This document shows, in pieces, positions 1 through 4,619 of a stretch of 8,976 nt of DNA. Below the pieces are notes generated by a model. That model was not told where the DNA came from, ran no database searches, and saw nothing but the letters and a program-made list of their open reading frames with translations. Source of the stretch: DASQTB01 sp035642095. GTDB taxonomy: Bacteria; Actinomycetota; UBA4738; CALAEC01. The stretch is taken from contig DASQTB010000149.1 of the NCBI GenBank assembly GCA_035642095.1, positions 1 to 8,976 of the forward strand, in the 5' to 3' direction. Positions within the stretch are counted from its first letter, which is position 1; every line of letters begins with the position of its first letter. Both the position numbers and the translations under genes were made by a program.

Positions 1-1
1 C

Positions 2-307
2 GTCGACAAGGACCTGGCCTCGGCCATCCTGGCCCGTGACGTGGAAGCGGAGGTCCTGGTGATCTGCACCGACGTCGAGGGCGTGTATGAGGCCTACGGG
101 ACCCAGGACCAGCGGCTGATCGATCGGCTGACCCCCGAGGCGGCCCTGGAAGGGTTGGCGCATGGCACCTTCCCCGCCGGATCGATGGGACCGAAGGTCG
201 AGGCCGCGGCGACGTTCGTCCGGGGCGGAGGCCAGCGCGCGGTGATCTGCTCCCTGGACGACGCCCCCGAAGCCGTCCGGGGCCAGGCCGGCACCACCAT
301 CGCCTGA
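2..307 (+). CDS. arcC: Carbamate kinase, C-terminal part (5' end outside window)
   Basis: The frame is open from the first bases and gives 101 residues before TGA. Carbamate kinases interconvert carbamoyl phosphate plus ADP and carbamate plus ATP in the cytoplasm, usually for ATP generation in arginine or other carbamoyl catabolism. Visible family hallmarks, in order: VDKDLAS at the edge (the nucleotide-site VDKD segment), ICTDVEGVY (residues 21-29 of the fragment), and GTFPAGSMGPKVEAA, the conserved glycine-rich lysine loop near the C-terminus. The chain ends AGTTIA, matching the usual family ending (AGTRI-like). An internal GTG at 41 is not the start, because homology runs straight through it to the edge. 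The next gene follows after 45 bases on the same strand. No arginine deiminase or ornithine carbamoyltransferase gene is in view, so the pathway cannot be fixed here. Family assignment is firm; the symbol follows from the family. Confidence 0.93.
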   Translation, partial: VDKDLASAILARDVEAEVLVICTDVEGVYEAYGTQDQRLIDRLTPEAALEGLAHGTFPAGSMGPKVEAAATFVRGGGQRAVICSLDDAPEAVRGQAGTTIA

Positions 308-338
308 CGGGTACCGCCCCAGCCGATCCCGCGACCGA

Positions 339-344
339 TAGGCT
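339..344 (+). promoter_or_regulatory. Possible leaderless -10 element (TAGGCT) before the EEP-family gene
   Basis: TAGGCT fits the actinobacterial TANNNT -10 pattern and ends 8 bases before the ATG at 353. Transcription would then begin on or next to the start codon. No good Shine-Dalgarno sequence is visible, and no clear -35 box is seen. The carbamate kinase gene ends only 45 bases upstream, so readthrough is also possible. Confidence 0.35.
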
Positions 345-352
345 CGGCCGCG

Positions 353-1012
353 ATGCGGCTTCGGGTGGTGGTGTGGAACGTCCATGGGTTCCGGGCGGGC
401 ACCCGTCCGATCGGGGACGCGATCCGGATGTTCGACGCCGACCTGCTCATCCTCAACGAGACGCGGTACCTGGGGTTCCGTCTCCGTCGGCTCGCCGGGC
501 GCCTCGGGATGGCTCGAGCCGACGGGACCGGGTTCCTCCGCCCGATCCCGAACGCGGTGCTGGTCCGGCCGCCGTGGCGGATCGTGGAGACGGAGAAGGT
601 CGTCTTCCCTCGGACCCGCCGGACGATCCGGCGAGGTACCGTCCTGGCCACGGTGGGCCGGGCCGGCCGGCGGCTCCTGGTGGCCGCTGTGCATCTCGGG
701 CTGTCGAGGCCGGAGCGGGCGGAGCATGCCCGGACCCTCACCGACCTGCTGGTCGGACGGGGGGCGGTGATCCTGGGAGGCGACCTCAACGAGGCTCCGG
801 ACGGCCCGGCCGCGTCGTGGATCGCTGAGCGCTACTGGGATGCGTGCGCTCAGGGGTGCGGTGCCACGTTTCCCAGCGCGGCGCCCAGGGCCCGCATCGA
901 TTACGTGTTCGTGTCGGAGGGCATCGCCGCGGAGGGAGTCACCATCGGGACGCCCGAGTGGGCTCCCCTGTCCGACCACCTCCCCGTCCTGGCCGATCTG
1001 GAGGTTCCGTGA
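353..1012 (+). CDS. Endonuclease/exonuclease/phosphatase (EEP) family metal-dependent hydrolase
   Basis: This 219-residue cytoplasmic-looking protein has the ordered motifs of the EEP superfamily (DNase I, exonuclease III, Mg-dependent phosphodiesterases): WNVHG (residues 8-12), LNET with the metal-binding glutamate at 36, AVHLG around His114, GGDLNE with Asp144 and Asn146, RIDYVFVS with Asp183, and SDHLPV with the Asp208-His209 pair. All catalytic positions are present, so the enzyme should be active on a phosphodiester or phosphomonoester. No signal peptide is visible and no extra DNA-binding domain is fused. At about 220 residues it is a compact, minimal version of the fold. Substrate cannot be told from sequence: DNA repair nuclease, lipid or nucleotide phosphodiesterase are all possible. 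It stands between carbamate kinase and a secreted DUF11 protein, neither of which points to a function. The start is the ATG giving the complete first beta strand. Confidence 0.88.
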   Translation: MRLRVVVWNVHGFRAGTRPIGDAIRMFDADLLILNETRYLGFRLRRLAGRLGMARADGTGFLRPIPNAVLVRPPWRIVETEKVVFPRTRRTIRRGTVLATVGRAGRRLLVAAVHLGLSRPERAEHARTLTDLLVGRGAVILGGDLNEAPDGPAASWIAERYWDACAQGCGATFPSAAPRARIDYVFVSEGIAAEGVTIGTPEWAPLSDHLPVLADLEVP

Positions 1013-1213
1013 TCGCTGACGTGGTCACACCGTCCTCGACCTGACCTCTCCTCATCCTCCCGTCCCCCATCCGTCCGAGGCCGAAGGTCCCCGCCGGAGC
1101 CGGTCCAACGGCGGGATGATCGGCGAACGGCCGACTTTCCGACGGGGGAGTCGGTGCCGACACTCATAGAAGGAGCGGGATAGGGATGCCCGCCGAACGG
1201 AAGGGGAATGCCA
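1013..1213 (+). other. Intergenic leader with two inverted repeats, no gene seen
   Basis: This stretch holds no convincing coding frame. A pyrimidine-rich run lies at about 1040-1075. Two inverted repeats follow: CCCGCCG/CGGCGGG (1090-1096 with 1109-1115, 12-base loop) and CCGACT/AGTCGG (1131-1136 with 1149-1154, 12-base loop). Neither is followed by a T-run. They may end the upstream transcript, form the 5' leader of the secreted protein gene, or be chance in GC-rich DNA. An AAGGGG ribosome-binding sequence lies at 1201-1206. I recognise no known riboswitch. Confidence 0.35.
1201..1206 (+). promoter_or_regulatory. Ribosome-binding site deciding the DUF11/RTX gene start
   Basis: AAGGGG lies 7 bases before the ATG at 1214 but only 1 base before the in-frame ATG at 1208. 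The spacing therefore favours 1214 as the true start and shortens the protein by two residues. Confidence 0.55.
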
Positions 1214-2467
1214 ATGCCCGCAGCTCGACGGCTCGCTGTCGCGGTACTCGTCACCCTGGTCGCCGCACTGCCGGCCCTGTCCGGTCCGGCCACGGCACAG
1301 ACCACGGGGGCCGACGTCTCGGTGGCGAAGGACGACTCGCCGGACCCGGTGACGGTCGACACGGATCTCACGTACACGATCACGGTCAGGAACGACGGAC
1401 CCCTGGTCGCCCCCGAGGTCGTCGTCTCCGACGCCCTGGTGCTGACGGTCGACTTCGTGTCGGCCACCTCGACCCACGGGTCGTGCAGCGAGGCGGCCCT
1501 CCTGGTCACCTGCAACCTCGGGACCCTGGCGAATGGCGACACGGCCACGGTGACGCTGGTGGTGCGGCCGAACGCCCAGGGAGCCCTGACCAACGCGGTC
1601 TCGGCCGCACCGACGCCGTCCTCGCTGGATCCCGACTCGACGGACAACGTGGCCGTCGAGTCGACCACCGTGGTGGGACCGGGGGGCGGGCCCGGGGCGG
1701 ACGTCGCCATCAGCAAGGCCGACGCCCCGGACCCGGTCGCTCCGGGAGCCACCCTGAACTACACCGTCACGGTGCAGAACCTCGGTTCCGAGGCGGCGAC
1801 CGGCGTCCAGGTAACCGACGTCCTGCCGACCACCGGGGCGACGTTCGTCTCCGCGTCGGCCAGCCAGGGCAGCTGTGGCGCTCCCACGGCGAGCCTCACC
1901 CTGACCTGCGACATCGGTGGGCTGGCCAACGGCGCCAGCGCGACCGTGCAGATCGCGGTTCAACCCACCACCGCGGGGACCCTGCTCAACACGGCCACGG
2001 TGGTCTCCACGTCGCTCGACCCGAACAGTGACAACAACGCGTCCGCCGCGTCCACCACCGTCGACCCGAACGCCGGCACGCCCGGCGGTCCCGGCACGCC
2101 CGGCGGTCAGGGCCTGGCGGCCTGCACGATCATGGGCACGCCGCTGGCCGATGTCCTGGTTGGCACGGCCGGGAACGATGTCATCTGCGGCCTGGATGGG
2201 AACGACCGGATGACCGGTCTGGACGGCAAGGACACCCTGCTCGGTGGCAAGGACGATGACCAAGGGAACGGTGGCAAGGGGCCCGACCTCCTCAAGGGGG
2301 AGTCGGGCAAGGACCGCCTGCAAGGCGCCGCCAAGAAGGACCGCCTGTCCGGGGGCGGCGGGAAGGATCGGTTGGCCGGTGGGCCCGGCAAGGACCGGCT
2401 CAACGGTGGGGCCGGCAAGGACCGGTGTCAGCGAGGCCGGGGAGACAAGCTGACGAAGTGTCCGTAA
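1214..2467 (+). CDS. Secreted protein with two DUF11 domains and a C-terminal RTX-like nonapeptide array
   Basis: The 417-residue product begins with a Sec-type signal peptide (basic AARR, a hydrophobic core, and a likely cut after ATA at residue 28). Two DUF11 immunoglobulin-like modules follow (about 33-153 and 162-283), each with the ADVSVAK/ADVAISK opening, a YTITVRN or YTVTVQN strand, and a closing SLDPxSxDN segment. Each carries a paired cysteine (91/100 and 221/232), which could form a disulfide outside the cell. A Gly-Pro-Thr linker (about 284-303) leads to eleven 9-residue RTX-like repeats (about 304-405), whose aspartates fall every ninth residue from 313 to 403. The early repeats are standard (GTAGNDVICG); the later ones read GKDRL. 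A Cys pair (405/416) lies near the end. DUF11 proteins are usually cell-surface or adhesion proteins, and RTX repeats bind calcium outside the cell. No protease, lipase or LPXTG-type anchor is seen, so the role is unknown but probably structural or adhesive. Confidence 0.88.
   Translation: MPAARRLAVAVLVTLVAALPALSGPATAQTTGADVSVAKDDSPDPVTVDTDLTYTITVRNDGPLVAPEVVVSDALVLTVDFVSATSTHGSCSEAALLVTCNLGTLANGDTATVTLVVRPNAQGALTNAVSAAPTPSSLDPDSTDNVAVESTTVVGPGGGPGADVAISKADAPDPVAPGATLNYTVTVQNLGSEAATGVQVTDVLPTTGATFVSASASQGSCGAPTASLTLTCDIGGLANGASATVQIAVQPTTAGTLLNTATVVSTSLDPNSDNNASAASTTVDPNAGTPGGPGTPGGQGLAACTIMGTPLADVLVGTAGNDVICGLDGNDRMTGLDGKDTLLGGKDDDQGNGGKGPDLLKGESGKDRLQGAAKKDRLSGGGGKDRLAGGPGKDRLNGGAGKDRCQRGRGDKLTKCP
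2123..2428 (+). repeat. RTX-like nonapeptide repeat array (11 units, 27-base period)
   Basis: Within the secreted protein gene, aspartates recur exactly every nine residues for eleven units, with glycines around them. At DNA level, variants of GGCAAGGACCG recur at 27-base spacing in the second half. The last five units share a KDR core (GKDRL, KKDRL, GKDRL, GKDRL, GKDRC), while the first three resemble ordinary RTX units (LADVL, GNDVI, GNDRM). This suggests tandem duplication of a lysine-bearing unit. Confidence 0.8.
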
Positions 2468-2488
2468 CGGATCCTCGCTGAATCCTCC

Positions 2489-2516
2489 AGGGCCCCCGCT
2501 CCCCGGCGGGGGCCCT
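2489..2516. terminator. GC-rich hairpin, probable bidirectional terminator
   Basis: A perfect 11-base-pair stem (AGGGCCCCCGC with GCGGGGGCCCT) and a 6-base loop lie in the 60-base gap between two convergent genes: 22 bases after the stop of the secreted protein gene and 12 bases beyond the stop of the esterase gene. There is no T-run on either strand, which is common for terminator-like hairpins in high-GC actinobacteria. The position makes a shared transcription end the best reading. Confidence 0.7.
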
Positions 2517-2527
2517 CGGCCGTCCGG

Positions 2528-3289
2528 TCAGGTCGCCCCATGGGGAGCCACCAGTGCCTCGGCGAACTCGTGGGTCCGTTCGAAGATGAGTTCCGCGTCG
2601 TTGTCGATCGTCGCCACGTGGTACGAGTTCGGCAGCTCGATGAGCTCCCGGCGCGGCGATCCGACCCGGCGGAGCAGCCATTCGGCGGTCCGCTTGGGGA
2701 CGACGTGGTCGTCGGGAGCGTTGAACACAAGGAGGGGCTGGTGGACCGACGGCAGCTCCCGTGAGAGCACCCGAAGGAGCCGGGCCATCTCGGCGACGCC
2801 CCGAACGGACAGGCGCTCGTAGGGGAGCTCGTCGGCGCCGGGTTTCTTCACGTCGTTCCCGATCCCCTTCACCGATCGGAGAAAGGGCCAGATAATGGGA
2901 GCGGCCAGGATGCGAGGGTCCCGGACGTAGGCGTTGACGACGACGACGCCTCGCACGAGCTCGGGATTCCGGGCCGCCAGATGGAGCGCCAACGCGGCGC
3001 CGAACGAGAGGCCGAACACGATCACGCCCTGGCACCGCTCGACGAGCTCCCGGAACGCCGTGTCGGCCACGCGCTCCCAGTCCCGCCACCGCACGGAGCC
3101 CAGGTCGCGCCACTCGGTGCCGTGACCCGGCAGGAGGGGACAGGCCACCGCGTGGCCCCGGGCGGCCAGCCACTGTCCCACCTGCCGGAGACTGGCCGGA
3201 TTCCCGGTGAGGCCGTGGATCATCAGGATGCCCACCGGTCCCCCCTCGAAGCTGAACGGCTCGCAGCCGGCTCGAACCGGGACCGTCAT
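2528..3289 (-). CDS. Alpha/beta hydrolase, COG1647-type carboxylesterase/acylglycerol lipase
   Basis: This 253-residue protein has the full alpha/beta-hydrolase pattern: oxyanion segment IHGLTG (24-29), LLPGHGTEW (52-60), nucleophile elbow GLSFG with Ser95, an acid in NAPDDHVVP (Asp193/194), and the catalytic histidine in PNSYHVATID (His224). The NSYHVATID segment and overall length closely resemble Est30-like carboxylesterases and monoacylglycerol lipases. It should cleave carboxyl esters of short to medium acyl chains in the cytoplasm, since no signal peptide is seen. The frame stays open far upstream, but the real start is the ATG at 3289: homology begins there, and the ATG overlaps the receiver gene's TGA as ATGA, implying translational coupling. 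No strong ribosome-binding site of its own is visible. It is the last gene of a three-gene minus-strand operon and ends at a shared hairpin terminator. The exact substrate is unknown. Confidence 0.9.
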   Translation of the reverse strand: MTVPVRAGCEPFSFEGGPVGILMIHGLTGNPASLRQVGQWLAARGHAVACPLLPGHGTEWRDLGSVRWRDWERVADTAFRELVERCQGVIVFGLSFGAALALHLAARNPELVRGVVVVNAYVRDPRILAAPIIWPFLRSVKGIGNDVKKPGADELPYERLSVRGVAEMARLLRVLSRELPSVHQPLLVFNAPDDHVVPKRTAEWLLRRVGSPRRELIELPNSYHVATIDNDAELIFERTHEFAEALVAPHGAT

Positions 3290-3657
3290 TCGACCATGGC
3301 CTGGAGACGGTCCACCACGGCGTCCGGGTCGAACGGCTTGGGAAAGAAGTTCTCCTTCCCGACGAGCCCGATCACCTCGGGGGCGACCTCCGGCTTGCCG
3401 GTGATGATGACCACGGGGGTTCGCTTGGTCTCCGGGGTGGCCCGGAGCTGGGCCAGCATCCGTTCGCCCCCCACGTCCGGCATCATCAGGTCGAGCACCA
3501 CCGCGTCGGGCCGATGCATCTCCAGAAGGAGGAGGCCTTCCAGGCCGTCCTTGGCCTCCACCACCTCGTAGTCGTTCATCTGCAGCGTCACCCGAACCAG
3601 CTGCCGGACGGACTCGTCGTCCTCCACCAAGAGGACCTTCTTCTTCTCCTGGGCCAC
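3286..3657 (-). CDS. Stand-alone receiver-domain response regulator (CheY-like)
   Basis: The 123 residues form one receiver domain and nothing else. Acidic pocket residues are Glu12-Asp13-Asp14 (LLVEDDESV), the phosphoacceptor is Asp56 in VVLDLMMPD, the switch threonine is Thr86 in VVIITGK, and the conserved lysine is Lys107 in FPKPFDPD. All phosphorylation residues are intact. With no output domain, it would act by protein contact or as a phosphate relay or sink. No histidine kinase is encoded in the window, so its partner lies elsewhere. The start is a GTG with GGAGGA 4 bases upstream. It follows a 44-residue membrane microprotein gene by 21 bases and overlaps the esterase gene by 4 bases (ATGA), so the three are very likely one transcript. 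Confidence 0.93.
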   Translation of the reverse strand: MAQEKKKVLLVEDDESVRQLVRVTLQMNDYEVVEAKDGLEGLLLLEMHRPDAVVLDLMMPDVGGERMLAQLRATPETKRTPVVIITGKPEVAPEVIGLVGKENFFPKPFDPDAVVDRLQAMVE

Positions 3658-3661
3658 GGGC

Positions 3662-3667
3662 TCCTCC
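3662..3667 (-). promoter_or_regulatory. Ribosome-binding site of the receiver gene
   Basis: On the minus strand GGAGGA lies 4 bases before the GTG at 3657. It supports GTG as the start and sits in the 21-base gap after the microprotein stop codon. Confidence 0.7.
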
Positions 3668-3678
3668 AGGATCTCCGA

Positions 3679-3813
3679 TCAGGGCGAACGGCGCCGGGTA
3701 GGGTTCCGGAAGATCTGGATGACGACGTAGACCGCGAACAGCCCCGCCAGCGCCGACATCGCTCCCACCACCCCGATGAAGGTCCACTCCAGGGCCCCCA
3801 GCGCCATGACCAT
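3679..3813 (-). CDS. 44-residue single-pass membrane microprotein, function unknown
   Basis: A short minus-strand frame encodes 44 residues: MVMALGALEW, a strongly hydrophobic stretch (about 11-34, including FIGVVGAMSALAG and VYVVIQIF), and a basic tail RNPTRRRSP. This is a plausible single-pass membrane protein with the tail in the cytoplasm by the positive-inside rule. The start is well supported: GGAGGA lies 9 bases upstream of the ATG at 3813, and a second in-frame ATG at 3807 fits less well. Its stop is 21 bases before the receiver gene, which has its own strong ribosome-binding site, so it is probably the first gene of the operon microprotein-receiver-esterase. I do not recognise the family. 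It could be a membrane tether or modulator for the receiver or esterase, but that is inference only. The size makes it easy to miss in automated annotation. Confidence 0.65.
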   Translation of the reverse strand: MVMALGALEWTFIGVVGAMSALAGLFAVYVVIQIFRNPTRRRSP

Positions 3814-3822
3814 ATGTCCGGT

Positions 3823-3828
3823 TCCTCC
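3823..3828 (-). promoter_or_regulatory. Ribosome-binding site of the membrane microprotein
   Basis: GGAGGA on the minus strand, 9 bases before the ATG at 3813. This near-perfect Shine-Dalgarno sequence is the main evidence, besides the hydrophobic profile, that the short frame is translated. Confidence 0.65.
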
Positions 3829-3836
3829 GCGTAACC

Positions 3837-3866
3837 TTGCTCCCTGGGGGCGCAGTCTAATAGGGT
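3837..3866 (+). promoter_or_regulatory. Candidate promoter of the acyltransferase gene
   Basis: TTGCTC (3837-3842), an 18-base spacer and TAGGGT (3861-3866) resemble a -35/-10 pair. The predicted leader of about 27 bases contains GGTGAGG before the ATG at 3900. The -10 lies back to back with the opposite-strand TAGACT, only one base apart. Confidence 0.4.
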
Positions 3867-3882
3867 AGAGGTTCCGGGCGAA
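3854..3882 (-). promoter_or_regulatory. Candidate promoter of the microprotein-receiver-esterase operon
   Basis: On the minus strand TAGACT (3859 to 3854) fits a -10 element. TTCGCC sits 17 bases upstream as a weak -35. The predicted leader is about 34 bases and includes the GGAGGA site. The patch is AT-rich compared with its surroundings. Confidence 0.35.
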
Positions 3883-3899
3883 GCCGCAGGGTGAGGGCG

Positions 3900-4619
3900 A
3901 TGTTCTACTTCACGATGAAGCACATCCTGATCGGTCCTCTGCTTCGGACCGTCTACCGGCCCCGAGCCAGGGGGCTGGAGCACATCCCTGCCCACGGGGG
4001 TGTGATCCTGGCTGCCAACCACCTGTCCTTCGTGGACAGCCTGTTCATGCCGCTGGCCTGTCCCCGGGACGTGGTGTTCCTGGGGAAGGCCGACTACTTC
4101 GATTCCTGGCGGACCCGATGGTTCTTCGAGGCCGCCGGGGTGATCCCGGTGCGCCGGCAAGGTGGGTCGGCGGGCGAGGCGGCGATCCTGGCAGGCATCC
4201 GGGCGCTGCGGGCCGGCAAGGTGGTGGGGATCTACCCCGAGGGCACCCGGAGCCCGGACGGGCGTCTCTACCGGGGGAAGACGGGCGTGGCCAGGATGGC
4301 CCTCGAGGGCCAGGTCCCGGTGATCCCGGTGGCCATCGGAGGCACGCCACAGATCATGCCGCTCGACGCCAGGGTGCCTCGGCTGCGGGGGACCCCGACC
4401 GTGGAGTTCGGTCGGCCGCTCACCTTCGAGCGGTACTACGACCGGCCCCGGGACCGGTTCGTGCTCCGGTCGGTCACCGATGAGATCCTGTACGAGATCA
4501 TGATGCTGACCGGGCAGGAATACGTGGACGAGTACGCCTCGAAGGTCAAGGATCTGAGGGACCAGCCGGCACCGGTCGACCGGCCCGTGCCCGAGCGGGC
4601 CGTCCGGTCGTCCGGCTAG
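3900..4619 (+). CDS. plsC: 1-acyl-sn-glycerol-3-phosphate acyltransferase (PlsC family)
   Basis: The 239-residue protein carries the four glycerolipid acyltransferase motifs in order: NHLSFVDS with the catalytic His41 and Asp46 (HX4D), the segment following FLGKADYF, YPEGTRSPDGR (Glu114-Gly-Thr-Arg, glycerophosphate binding), and VIPVAIGGT. Such enzymes acylate lysophosphatidate at the inner membrane face to give phosphatidate for phospholipid or triacylglycerol synthesis. The substrate could also be another lyso-lipid. I chose ATG 3900 over the in-frame GTG at 3891: MFYFTMKHI matches the usual MFYW-type opening of actinobacterial homologues, and GGTGAGG sits just upstream. No classical transmembrane helix is needed in this family. 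The last 30 or so residues are polar and proline-rich and look dispensable. It diverges from the receiver operon and overlaps glycerol kinase by four bases at their stops. Confidence 0.92.
   Translation: MFYFTMKHILIGPLLRTVYRPRARGLEHIPAHGGVILAANHLSFVDSLFMPLACPRDVVFLGKADYFDSWRTRWFFEAAGVIPVRRQGGSAGEAAILAGIRALRAGKVVGIYPEGTRSPDGRLYRGKTGVARMALEGQVPVIPVAIGGTPQIMPLDARVPRLRGTPTVEFGRPLTFERYYDRPRDRFVLRSVTDEILYEIMMLTGQEYVDEYASKVKDLRDQPAPVDRPVPERAVRSSG

Noticed and set aside
1085..1200. Known riboswitch (cyclic di-GMP, cyclic di-AMP or glycine type) in the DUF11 leader
   Set aside because: I could not find the conserved core sequences of these classes; only simple inverted repeats are present.
1186..2031. 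Plus-strand frame starting at ATG 1186 that overlaps the DUF11/RTX gene
   Set aside because: Arg/Gly-rich shadow of the correct frame with no domain or signal peptide.
901..2323. Minus-strand open frames opposite the DUF11/RTX gene
   Set aside because: Compositionally biased, no domain, and the opposite strand has a signal peptide, two DUF11 modules and an in-register repeat array.
2225..2430. CRISPR-like or mobile repeat in the 27-base periodic DNA
   Set aside because: The period encodes nine residues of an RTX-type protein repeat in an open frame; there are no spacers and units are degenerate.
3290..3787. Upstream in-frame extension of the esterase, which would give a 419-residue protein
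   Set aside because: The added 166 residues are Gly/Arg/Pro-rich shadow sequence running antiparallel in meaning to the receiver and microprotein genes on the same strand in another frame. Family homology begins at the ATG at 3289.
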